This document shows positions 18,242 through 26,339 of a stretch of DNA of 26,744 nucleotides, one piece after another (position 1 is the first letter of the stretch; the number at the start of each line of letters is the position of its first letter). Location: positions 1-26,744 of the forward strand of contig JWZX01002219.1 in NCBI GenBank assembly GCA_001275005.1, given 5' to 3'. A program made the translations under genes and the position numbers. This DNA comes from Chrysochromulina tobinii. Taxonomy: Eukaryota; Haptophyta; Prymnesiales; Chrysochromulinaceae. The notes beneath the pieces are model-generated. The model searched no databases. It saw nothing but the letters and a program-made list of their open reading frames with translations, and was not told the origin of the DNA.

Positions 18242-19834
18242 CTACGCATCTACGGATCGGCGGCGGCGGCGGCGGCGGTGCGGCGGCGGCGGCGGTGCGG
18301 TGTACTCGCTAATGAGACCGTCGCCCGGCCCGTAGTAGACGGCACGCAGCACACTCAATGGGACGTTTGGGCACGCTTTCCCTGTGCAGGCCTTGAGGCG
18401 CGCACCATTCTGATCGACGCTCGCGCCGCAGCAGCGCCACGCGTGCAGCGGACTGCCGGGCCATGTCACCCACCCCATATCGCCGCAGCGGCCGCACGTG
18501 CGCACATAGGGTTCGAAAGCGCCGCGGCTCGCCACACGCGCGTGCGACAGGAAGTTCTGGTTCTCAACGGAGCGGATGCCATGCATAACGATGGTACCGT
18601 TTGTGACTCTCCACGAGGGCCACGAGATATGCTGCCTATTAAGGGGTGTATTCACGAGCGTCACGGGCACGCGCGTGCGCAGCGCCACCGCAGTGGTCCA
18701 ATAGCCGAAGATGGAGTCCGTCGTGGGCCAGCAAGACATGCCGTAGATCGTTTGGGGGCCTGCCCGATCGTAGCGCCGGCGGAGAGCGTCCAAGTAGGTG
18801 CGCGGGATCGGGTCGGTCGCGAGGGCCGTCGCAAGCGCTCGTGACACCGCAAAGAGTGGCCCATCGATGTACGGAAAGGGCGGCGAGGCGGCGACGCCAT
18901 CGGTGAGGACGGCACGAATGTGATCGTGTCGGATGATTGCGCAGGCTGCGGGCAGCTTCTCGCTCGTGCGCTCGGCTGGGTCATTTGGGTAGAGCCGGTC
19001 ATAACCGTTCTGGCCAGTCACGGACGAGTCTGCGTCCATGTACCCGCTCACCTTGAAGAGCCACTGCTTGAAGAAGTGGTCCTCTTGGGGCGACCCGATG
19101 GATGCTGCAGTGGAGCTCGCTGCAGAGGAGCTGGCTTGAGATCTTATCCACGAGCTGGCTGCAGCACGGGCAGCGCGGGCAGCAGTGGCGGCATTGGCGG
19201 CAGCACCCGCAGTCGAGGCAGCTGCACCCTGGGCACCAGATGTGAGGCGGCGCAGCTCAGCGCGCCGCGCCATTGCGGCGTGGCACTTGTGCATCGAGCG
19301 ACGCTGCGCCACCGCCGCCCAGTCGTAATAGTCCCACGATGCGAAGCCCGTATGTGTCGCGAGCGTCGCGTTGTTGAAGTAAGCCTTCCACATGACTAGT
19401 CCCCACAGGACGCGCTCACTTTCGTTGGTGTACGCGCCCACGCTGCGCAAATCACTCTCCAGGTGAGCCAGGCTGACGTAGATGTCGTCATCGCCGAGCG
19501 CAAAGAAGCGCGCGCGCTGAAAGAGAGTCGGCGCGATGCGCAGCCACTCAAGATATTTGCGCGTGCAACGGTAAATTCCTTCCGTCGTATTCAAAAAGAT
19601 CATATCTCCTTCTCGTTTGGCCTCCTCCAGAATGCTTGCTGTGAGTACCCCGCCGGCAGCTAGCACAAAGCGCAACGCAACGCCGACGCTGCCGACTTGC
19701 GATTGGTAATCTGCAACATAACTGCGAATCGAGGTGCGCCGCCATTGCCCAGTCGATGCGTTCGACTTCTCCGTGCTGCCAGCAGCCGAGAGCAACCCGA
19801 CCGCCACATAGGCCGACGAGTCGTCGGCCCGCAT
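18242..19834 (-). CDS. GT31-like beta-1,3-galactosyltransferase family protein
   Basis: GT31 enzymes transfer a sugar from a nucleotide sugar in the Golgi to glycoproteins or glycolipids. The 530-residue frame shows the family order: an opening strand VAVGLLSA with WRRTSIRSYV (like the RRxxIRxTW block), then EEAKREGDMIFLNTTEGIYRCTRK (compare the family's DIxxxDFxDxYxNLTxK), a DDD metal-binding motif in FALGDDDIYV (Asp115-117), PPFPYIDGPLFAVSRALA (~318-335) and DSIFGYWTT (~373-381). Residues ~198-248 are an Ala/Ser-rich insertion not typical of the family. A Cys-rich segment (~447-488) follows the catalytic part, and the tail is poly-Pro then poly-Arg. An in-frame TGA lies three codons before the ATG, and no N-terminal membrane anchor is present, so either a 5' exon is missed or the protein is not anchored. 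The exact substrate cannot be told. Confidence 0.75.
   Translation of the reverse strand: MRADDSSAYVAVGLLSAAGSTEKSNASTGQWRRTSIRSYVADYQSQVGSVGVALRFVLAAGGVLTASILEEAKREGDMIFLNTTEGIYRCTRKYLEWLRIAPTLFQRARFFALGDDDIYVSLAHLESDLRSVGAYTNESERVLWGLVMWKAYFNNATLATHTGFASWDYYDWAAVAQRRSMHKCHAAMARRAELRRLTSGAQGAAASTAGAAANAATAARAARAAASSWIRSQASSSAASSTAASIGSPQEDHFFKQWLFKVSGYMDADSSVTGQNGYDRLYPNDPAERTSEKLPAACAIIRHDHIRAVLTDGVAASPPFPYIDGPLFAVSRALATALATDPIPRTYLDALRRRYDRAGPQTIYGMSCWPTTDSIFGYWTTAVALRTRVPVTLVNTPLNRQHISWPSWRVTNGTIVMHGIRSVENQNFLSHARVASRGAFEPYVRTCGRCGDMGWVTWPGSPLHAWRCCGASVDQNGARLKACTGKACPNVPLSVLRAVYYGPGDGLISEYTAPPPPPHRRRRRRRSVDA
18256..18300. repeat. GGC trinucleotide microsatellite at the 3' end of the GT31-like gene
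   Basis: Runs of GGC interrupted by GGTGC encode the poly-Pro and poly-Arg tail of the galactosyltransferase-like protein on the minus strand. The tail is unrelated to the catalytic fold, so the true C-terminus may vary between strains, or the stop may differ if splicing occurs here. Confidence 0.85.
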
Positions 19835-20170
19835 CGTGAATCATGGGCTGTGAAGTGTGAACGGCACCGTCGTTTCGACCCATATCAGTAAACGTATTAC
19901 CGCTCGGGGCTCAGTACATACGGCGTGCAAAAAGAGGCGTAAAAGGTGCGCGCATCATTGCGGTGGGACCACTCTCGAGAGTGTTTCAGAGAGACGATTT
20001 CCAGCAGCCATTAAATTTAAAAACCACCACATGAACGCAATGCACATGAATTCTAACACTATGACTCCACCTACATGTATGACTTTGCGTTTTTCGACTG
20101 AAGTACGGGGTTTGAACGAACGTTATGTGGCGACACGGCGAGCGAGAGCTCTCAGACTGAGAGTTTCCAT
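19835..20170. other. Intergenic spacer upstream of the GT31-like gene
   Basis: This 336-bp spacer is lower in GC than the genes. It contains a perfect 14-bp palindrome CACTCTCGAGAGTG at 19970-19983, followed by TTTCAGAGAG, and GAGAGCTCTC near 20149. The palindrome lies ~135 bp upstream of the GT31-like ATG and could be a dimeric factor site. No coding frame with recognisable features is present. Confidence 0.5.
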
Positions 20171-21217
20171 TCAACTGCGTATTTCCCATCTGGGATAGGT
20201 CTCAGACTCACTCTCAGTCTCAGGGAGGACCTTGTGAATCACGAAGCGGTTGTAGCGCACGTGCTCGAGGGCGCTCTCGAAGCGAAGGTTGGCGGTGCGC
20301 GACTCTGGCCGTCGATTGAGGCGCTCCCAGTGCCGTTGCGCGTGCCGCGCGTGCCGCTTCTGTCGTCCGTCGAACACGTTGGCTGCATCGATAGCCTCAT
20401 CGCTGACGCCCCTCGTGAAGGCCTCATTAGAAAGCTCTTCGGGGAGGTGTGGACGACGCGTCACGTGCTCCTCGACGCGCGTATCAGCTGTTACTTCTTC
20501 GGGGGACAGCGCACCTGGCGACGCACCAAATAATGCGGCGCTTGCTAATTGCGAATACTGAAGGCTCGCGGGATTCCGTCCACGGTCAGCGATTTCGAGC
20601 GCGGTCACCAAAGGTGGAGTGACTGCAGCCACTCTAGAGCGCCTCTGTCTTCGGACGAGCTCCTCTCCTGTGCCGTGCGTGGCCTTTCGGAGGACCGCAC
20701 GTGCGGTCGTGGCGGTGACCTTTGGCGGTTCCGGCGCTGCCCCGGGCGTTGCCCCGAGAGCTTGGCGCGCGCTCAGCGGCTCGGCCAGCCTCGCGTCGAG
20801 CAGCGCTTCAAGCCGAGGCTTGGTTGTCGCACCGGAGCCCGCTTCTTTGGCAAGGCGTGGCTTTGGTAACTCCCAGTCGTCCACGAGCATTGCCGGCCAA
20901 ATGAGTATGGGTGGCACTACGGGATGTGCCCGCAGGCTCGAGATGATTTTTGGCTTCGGAGGCGTCGGCGCTCGGGATTGAGGCACGGCGGACTTCCTGG
21001 GTGCGTGCGGCTCGTGTGTCATGCGCCCAGAAAGAGCATGCGCTGTGTCAAGAGCCGCATCCAGAATTCCAGCAACTCGAGCGTGCGCACCGTCCCTCAG
21101 TGCCTGCTGGACTCGAGGAGATCTTGTGTCGCTATGTGACCGAGCAGAGAGAGATTGAGTGGGATTAGGTACCTTCGAGCCACCGAAGTTGAGGCGATCA
21201 ATCTTTGGCAACGCCAT
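20171..21217 (-). CDS. Hypothetical protein, 348 residues, no recognised domain
   Basis: An open frame with codon use like its neighbours and an in-frame TGA ~25 bp before the ATG. The composition is Ala/Arg/Pro/Glu-rich. It has no signal peptide or membrane segment. The N-terminal third is basic and Ser/Pro-containing; the middle (~145-200) is Ala/Arg-rich with TTARAVLRKATHGTGEELV; the C-terminal part (~255-348) has charged helices and a QKRHARHAQRHWERLNRR basic cluster, then LRFESALEHVRYNRFVIHKVLPE, the most protein-like block. The ending is SESE-rich and acidic before YPRWEIRS. I recognise no family. A soluble protein is most likely. The minus-strand sense is favoured over opposite-strand frames because it is the longest and has the least odd composition. 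Confidence 0.6.
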   Translation of the reverse strand: MALPKIDRLNFGGSKVPNPTQSLSARSHSDTRSPRVQQALRDGAHARVAGILDAALDTAHALSGRMTHEPHAPRKSAVPQSRAPTPPKPKIISSLRAHPVVPPILIWPAMLVDDWELPKPRLAKEAGSGATTKPRLEALLDARLAEPLSARQALGATPGAAPEPPKVTATTARAVLRKATHGTGEELVRRQRRSRVAAVTPPLVTALEIADRGRNPASLQYSQLASAALFGASPGALSPEEVTADTRVEEHVTRRPHLPEELSNEAFTRGVSDEAIDAANVFDGRQKRHARHAQRHWERLNRRPESRTANLRFESALEHVRYNRFVIHKVLPETESESETYPRWEIRS

Positions 21218-21296
21218 GTTCGATGTTCGAAATCGAAGCCCTCAACTGTTCAGCAAATTGCGTCTCGGTGCGGCATAAACTTGAGACATCCGCATG

Positions 21297-21326
21297 CAAG
21301 TACAAGTACAAGTACAAGTACATGTA
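21297..21326. repeat. Hexanucleotide repeat (CAAGTA)4 then CATGTA
   Basis: Four perfect CAAGTA units are followed by a variant. It lies ~80 bp upstream of the ATG of the minus-strand 348-residue gene, so on the sense strand it reads TACTTG repeated within the presumed promoter or 5' UTR. Confidence 0.95.
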
Positions 21327-21570
21327 AAGGAAACCTAGCATGTAGAGAGGATTTGTAACTTACCGAGCTGTATGAACTTCAAACAAAGGGGAAGCGATTT
21401 TCCTACTCACATTTACTCACAAGCATGTACGGCGTCGAGCGGATACGCTGCTGTGCGTATGGCGTACCTCACACTGATGGAACGTCAAAGCTCAGAAGCA
21501 AATAAGCTCTCCAAAAATAATACACAGACACACTTCACAAATGCACACAGCTGTAAACCCGTTGTCAAAT

Positions 21571-21631
21571 ACTATCCAGCGTCCACAATGATCAGCGTAA
21601 AACACTATCCAGCGTCCGCAGCGATCAGCGT
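21571..21631. repeat. 33-bp tandem duplication in intergenic DNA
   Basis: ACTATCCAGCGTCC starts at 21571 and again at 21604. The two units match at all but three of the first 28 bases, and both contain GATCAGCGT. No coding role is seen. Confidence 0.93.
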
Positions 21632-22164
21632 CGACAGGGGAGGCACGCAGCAGTACTGGCAGCCTCGCCTCCGCAATTCCCATGCATGTTCCCACGCATT
21701 CAGATTGTGTGTGCTCTCTGCCATCTCATTCTGCGTAACGATCATGCTTCATCCATTGTGTTCCGCAGCATGCACCAACCCACAAGCGAGATGGTTGACG
21801 GAGGTGGTCCCGGCGGCGAAACTACAGATGCATCCCGCGGAAGATCGGGGACACATGTTGTTGCACACTTCCGCCACGGTGCTGCTCGCCGGGCACCTCT
21901 CGCACACAGCCGCTCGCTCCAAGCGGTCCAAACCCTCAGCCTCGCAATGTATCATGTCCTATCCCGCCGACTCGTGCTGCAGAGCGCACGCCTTCCTCCC
22001 CTCTGCGTGGGCCGTCGCTCCCATTTCTGAGCTCCCCCGCTCCCAGCTCATCACTCCAGGAGTGTGAGCAGCGTCCCCACCAGTGTCGAGGTCTTTAGCG
22101 CCTCCGGCTGTTTGCTGTGCAGTGTCCGGCAGCATCTGGCAGATGCTGATGACTTTCGTGTAAT

Positions 22165-25100
22165 TTATGTGCTCTGTGTTGGCAGAGGGGTGGGGCTCAC
22201 TGGATGCCGTTCGAAATGGACACGGGACTTGTTCCCTGGGCGCACCCCGCAAAAGTAGAACGCGATGGCGATGACACAGGCACCAGCCACAATAGCGACG
22301 ACGATGATGATGATTGTCTGCATGCTCGTGCCCATCTGAATGCTGCCGAGATCGGAGAGAACATCATCGAGGGCGGAGCCCGATGGCGAAGAAGGCGGCG
22401 GTGGCGCAACGACCATTGGCACGGCAACATTCTCAGCGACCGTGATGGCGGGCGCTTGCGTCACCGTCACAGCGAGGGCCACCGAGAGCGCCGCGAGAGG
22501 CTGCGACGTGAGGGCAGTCGCGGCCGCCAGCACCGTGGCCGCGAGGTTGGCAGTCGGAAAGCTCGGTGCTGTGCCCGTGGGAGGGTTGGGCACTGTGATC
22601 ACTGCCTGTACATTCACCGACGCGGATGAAATCAGAAGCCGAAACAGGCACGGATCGTAGCACTCGAGGCGTGAGCGGAAATTGCCCTCCAGATTGGCGC
22701 GCGCACTCGAGCCTGGAGCAAAGTCGCTGACGTCGCCTGCGACCTGCAAGTTGATCGTGATCACGGTGGCCTGCACCTGGACGACTGCTTGGCCCACCAT
22801 GACAGGCGCGAAGGGTGGCACCGCCGCTGAGGATGGAGATGCATCGGGCGACGGCGGCGGCGGCGGCGGCACGGGTGGCGGGCTTGGCGGCGTAGACGAG
22901 GGTGGCGGGCTTGGTGGAGGTGGCCGAGAAGGAGGCGAAGGAGGTGGCGTAGGAGGTGGCGACGGAGGTGGCGGCGACGGCGGTTGTGGACATGGCGGTG
23001 GTGAGGGCGGTGGTGGCGGCGACGACGGTGGAGGCGGTGGAGCGGGTGGCTGTGAGGGTGGCGGAGGCGAAGGAGGTGGCGGTGCGACATTGGCAATTGT
23101 AGGTGGCGTCACGACCGCGAGCACGGCGATCGAGACGCTGGTGACGGTCGCGAACATGGCGGTGGCGCTGCTCGTGTTGCTTGTCGCGGTGGCCATCAGC
23201 CAATGCACCGAGTCCGCCGTCGCCGTGGGCGTCAGGATGCGCACACTGATGATGACGCTTCCCGGCGATATGGTCAACTCCACCGCCGATGGGTCGACGC
23301 CCGCCTTGGCGGCGGTCGCGCTCTTGATCTGGGATTGCACGCTCGGGGTGAACGAGGAGACGTCGCCGGCGAGCCGAAGGGTGAACCCTACGACGCTCAT
23401 CGCCGGTGGCGAGGGCGAGGGGGAGGGCGGCGGGGGTGAGGGGGAGGGCGGCGGGGGCGATGGTGATGGCGGCGGCGGCGATGGCGATGGCGGCGGCGGC
23501 GAGGGCAATGGCGGCGGCGGTGATGGCGGCGGCGGGGATGCCGGGCAAGTTGAGACTGGTCCTGAGACGCCGGTGAGGGTGGTTGCCCAGTAGCAGACGA
23601 CCGCGCAAAGCACAGGAACGGATAATGCGTTGCAACTCGATCTGCCGACATAGACATTGGGACCGGCATAGAAAGCTGAGTTGTTGTATATTTGAGAGCT
23701 GACAATTGCGACTGTTCCTCCAAGATCGGCGAAGACACCGCCGCCATATCCGGTAGCTTGGTTGGAATACACTTGGGAGTTAATGAGTGTGACTGTGCCT
23801 CCCCAGACGTTGACACCACCGCCTCTTCCCGCCATGGACCCCCCGCCGTTGACACCACCTGCGGTGTTTCCGAATATCGAGGAAGACGTAATCGTGACAG
23901 TGCCAGAACCGAAAGAGACACCGCCGCCAGATCCCCCCTGCAAAGAAGAGAAGTTAGCTGCTGAGTTTCCGTAGATCAAGGAAGACGTTATCGTGACTGT
24001 GCTTGCATCGCCTTGTACACCACCGCCGGTGCTAGCCCCTTCGCTAGCAGTGTTCCCGTAGATGGAGGAAGACGAGATCGTGGCTGTGCTGTACATGACA
24101 TAGATACCGCCACCAGAGTTGCCAGCTGTGTTCCCGTGGATCGAGGAAGACGTAATCATGATTGTGCCGGAAATGACATAGACACCGCCGCCATCTCCCC
24201 CCCGTCGAGGGCCGCAGTCGGTGCAGTCGGTGCCGTACTCGCAGCAGTCGAGGCCGTTCCCGCAGGCGCTCTCGGAGCCGGGGCCTCCGTCGTCGCAAAC
24301 GCCGTCGGAGACGTAGCTGGCATTTGCTACGAAGCAACTCTCAGAGCAATAAGAGCCAACTTGGTTCGAAAACACCTGGCAGTTGATGAGCGAGACTGTC
24401 CCTCCATTGACAAAAACACCGCCGCCTCCCCACGCCCACCCCTGTCGAGGGCCACAGTCGGTGCAGTCGGTGCCAAAGTCGCAGCAGTCGAGGCCGGTCT
24501 CGCAGGTTCTCTCGGAGCCGGGGCCGCCGTCGTCGCAAACGCCGTCGGAGGCAACGTCGCCGGCGTTTGGGACGTAGCAACTCTCGGTGCAAATCACTGG
24601 ATACCACCCTGGATCATAGCCAGCTATGTTCGAGTACACTTGGCAGCTGTCAAATGTAACTGTGCCGGACTGGACGAGGACACCGCCGCCCCCCCCGCTG
24701 CTGTAGCCTCCCGTGATGTTGAGCCCGATCACTTGCACGACGCCTGACGGACCCGGGTTGATGTTCAGCACACGGCGCTGGCTCGAAGAGCTCGCTTGCG
24801 CATCCAGCACGGCCGAGCCTGCCACCGCCGCCTCGAGGACGATGCTCCTGGTGACGCTGAGCTGGCCGCTGAGGTAGTAGGTGCCGGGGGCAAGGACAAT
24901 GCGGCCGACGACGGTGTTGGCGAGTGCGCTGGTCAGGCCGGCGCTGGTGCTCACCGCCGCGGTCCCCGGCGGATACGGCGGCGGCGGCGGCGAGGGCGGC
25001 GACGCCGGCGGTCGCGGCAATTGCGGCGGCGAGGGCGGCGGCGTGGGCGGCGGCGGAGGCCGTGGCGGCGGAGAGGGCGGCGGTGCCGAGCAAGTTGAGA

Positions 25101-26339
25101 CGGTGCCAGAGACGCCGGTGAGGGTCGTTGCCCAGGTGCAGACGGAGCCGGAGCTTAGAACATAGACATTCCAATGGGGCCCACTGCCCACTGCAGCTGT
25201 GTTCCCGTAGATCAAGGAAGACCTAATCGTGACTGTACCTTGCAAGACATAGACACCGCCACCGCCCTGCAAGCACAAGCGCGAAAGATGTGAAATAGGG
25301 CGCTGGGCCGGGACTTTGCAGGCGTGGCTGGCACGTACATTGTAGTCGCCAGCTTGGTTGGAATACACTCGGCAGTTGACGATTGAGACTGTGCCTCCCT
25401 GCTGCAAGGTGACATAGACACCACCGCCCCGCCCGGCGTAGTTCCCGTAGATGGAGGAAGACGAAATGGTGACTGTGCCGGACTGGACAACGACACCGCC
25501 ACCCCCCTGCAAACAATGAGCAGAACGTGAGTCTCGCATGAGGGCGATCGGGAACTACAATGGGGCAGTTGTACAAGGCTCTCTGCGGCACGTACATACT
25601 TTAGATGACCGAAGCGACAGGCGCAGTTGTGCAAGCGAGAGTCGAGGCAAGCGCGTCAGCAATCTTCCCATTGGCGATGGGAGCAAAAGAAGGGCACTGG
25701 GAAAGGGACACATAGGATGCGTGATGGGCGATTTCATGGTGGGTGGCGCACATTGTTGCTTTCGATGTAGCCTCTCGTGATGTTGAGCCCGATCAGTTGC
25801 ACGACGCCGGACGAGCCCGGGTTGACGTTCAGCACACGGAGCGCATTGCCACCGTCCAGCACGACCGAGCCTGCCACCACCGCTTCGAGGACAACGCTCC
25901 TGGTGACGATGAGCTGGCCGCTGAGCATGTAGGTGCCGGGGGCAAGGACAATGCGGCCGACGGCGGTGTTGGCGAGTGCGCTGGTCAGGCCGGCGCTGGT
26001 GCTCACTGAGGTCGCGCTGGTCAGGCCGGCGCCGTTGCTCACTGAGGTCTGCAGCTCACGGCGGTGGCGGCTGGGCACAATGGACGCCGAGGCGACGCTG
26101 CCCACGATCGACCCAGAGCCCACGATGGTTGCGGAGTGCGCGAGCTGGCGACCATGCTGCTGGCTGCTCGTGAGGGCTCGCCCAAGCTCCATCGAAGGCG
26201 GTCGCGGCGAAGGGCCGAATCCGCCGTCGTCGGGCGTGGGCGGGAGCGGCGGAGGCGGCATGACGGCCGAAGGCGGCGGCACAGGCGAATGTGCCGACGC
26301 CGTCACGGCGACCATCCCGTGCAGCAGTCCTCGTGCCAT
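22165..26339 (-). CDS. Beta-helix, LNR-like, proline-rich type I membrane (pherophorin-like) surface protein, three exons
   Basis: Inferred exons on the minus strand are 26339-25752, 25506-25339 and 25266-22165, all phase 0, giving 1285 residues. The N-terminus (MARGLLHGMVAVTASA) is a weak signal peptide. A beta-helix lead-in (RIVLAPGTYMLSGQL, VLNVNPGSSGVVQLIGLNI) opens repeats of the form GGGVYV-GTVTITSSSIYGNTA. After a TWATTLTGVSGTVSTC end cap and a first proline linker (~312-355), the whole lead-in recurs and starts a second beta-helix, interrupted by two Cys-rich modules (~476-526 and ~558-606). Proline linkers at ~824-875 and ~978-1073 separate two related domains of the type GDVSSF/GDVSDF with conserved SxxSVxVxxxI strands (SEA-like). 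A membrane helix TIIIIVVAIVAGACVIAIAF (~1235-1258) and a short basic cytosolic tail end the protein. A cell-wall or adhesion role is inferred. Confidence 0.8.
22800..23095 (-). repeat. Proline-rich linker (SPPPP-type) coding repeat
   Basis: GGC/GGT/GGA-rich DNA on the plus strand encodes runs of Pro with Ser, Ala, Thr and Gln ([19 protein letters not shown] and similar). Related linkers lie at about 23400-23553 and 24960-25090. In algal wall proteins such SPn runs are hydroxylated and glycosylated; that is family knowledge, not seen here. Confidence 0.9.
24205..24350 (-). other. Second Cys-rich LNR-like module of the surface protein
   Basis: The module starts CSESCFVANASYVSDGVCDD and ends LDCCEYGTDCTDCGPR, with nine cysteines in all. 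Its spacing and the Asp-rich GVCDDGGPGSE/DC pattern resemble Lin-12/Notch repeats, which fold around one calcium ion. It is placed inside a loop between beta-helix coils. The copy at ~24445-24595 is closely related. Confidence 0.65.
24445..24595 (-). other. First Cys-rich LNR-like module of the surface protein
   Basis: It starts CTESCYVPNAGDVASDGVCD and ends LDCCDFGTDCTDCGPR, with the same cysteine order as the second copy. Both DNA copies share long identical runs (such as the CTCTCGGAGCCGGGGC region), pointing to duplication within the gene. This motif family is one I associate with haptophyte and related algal proteins. Confidence 0.65.
24713..24960 (-). repeat. Internal copy of the beta-helix lead-in module
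   Basis: This block is highly similar at DNA level to 25777-26010: both run from GTGATGTTGAGCCCGATCA through GAGCTGGCCGCTGAG to CAGGCCGGCGCTGGTGCTCA. The encoded lead-in (SVSTSAGLTSALANT, GRIVLAPGTY, VTRSIVLEA) is the same in both, so this protein arose by tandem duplication of a whole beta-helix unit. This copy has a few extra residues (DAQASSSSQRR). Confidence 0.92.
25267..25338 (-). other. Predicted 72-nt GT-AG intron that leaves the frame open
   Basis: On the minus strand the donor is AAT|GTACGT and the acceptor TTGTGCTTGCAG|GGCGGT. The length is 72 nt, it contains no stop in the reading frame, and both ends are phase 0, so it hides inside one long frame. The 24 residues it would encode (starting VRASHACKV) break the beta-helix pattern, whereas removing them joins SNQAGDYN to GGGGVYV, restoring the repeat. 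This supports splicing. Confidence 0.82.
25507..25751 (-). other. Predicted 245-nt GT-AG intron joining exon 1 to exon 2
   Basis: The donor is AAT|GTGCGC (25751 downward) and the acceptor CATTGTTTGCAG|GGGGGT (ending at 25507), phase 0. Splicing joins the lead-in ending ITRGYIESNN to GGGGVVVQSGTV, in the same order as the internal copy of the module, where lead-in and first repeat are contiguous. Unspliced, exon 1 would stop six codons into the intron. A second GTACGTGCC, identical to the start of the 72-nt intron, lies inside at ~25586-25602. Confidence 0.78.
25777..26010 (-). repeat. First copy of the beta-helix lead-in module (exon 1)
   Basis: It is paired with 24713-24960. Divergence is mostly scattered single-base changes, plus a short length difference at the GGNAL/QASSSSQRR position. 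It encodes the start of the first beta-helix and ends near the exon 1 donor. Confidence 0.9.
25981..26052 (-). repeat. 36-bp tandem duplication (12 residues) in exon 1
   Basis: CTGGTCAGGCCGGCGC begins at 25981 and at 26017. The two 36-bp units differ at a few positions and encode GAGLTSATSVS and SAGLTSALANT-type sequence just before the beta-helix. Confidence 0.92.

Larger units (their letters stand above)
21218..22164. other. Long AT-richer intergenic region with repeats
   Basis: About 950 bp separate the 348-residue gene (5' side) from the 3' end of the beta-helix gene. The base composition is visibly lower in GC than in the genes. It contains a CAAGTA hexanucleotide run, a 33-bp tandem duplication and a CACA-type stretch near 21521-21549. 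Open frames here encode compositionally odd peptides with no family resemblance, so I call no gene. Confidence 0.6.

Noticed and set aside
18505-18520. GGTTCGAA resembling a tRNA T-loop (also near 24360)
   Set aside because: Both lie in coding sequence and no acceptor, D or anticodon arms can be drawn around them.
21372-22067. A 231-codon plus-strand frame in the intergenic block
   Set aside because: Mixed, odd composition rich in Ser, His and Cys, runs through the 33-bp repeat, and no family resemblance.
22682-23593. A Gly-rich 303-codon plus-strand frame resembling a glycine-rich wall protein
   Set aside because: It is the antisense of the proline-rich linkers (CCN codons reversed give GGN). 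The minus strand has a coherent signal peptide, repeats and membrane anchor.
22165-26339. Bacterial autotransporter or polymorphic outer-membrane protein, because of the beta-helix repeats
   Set aside because: Introns, SPPPP linkers, LNR-like Cys modules and a C-terminal alpha-helical anchor instead of a beta-barrel point to an algal surface protein.
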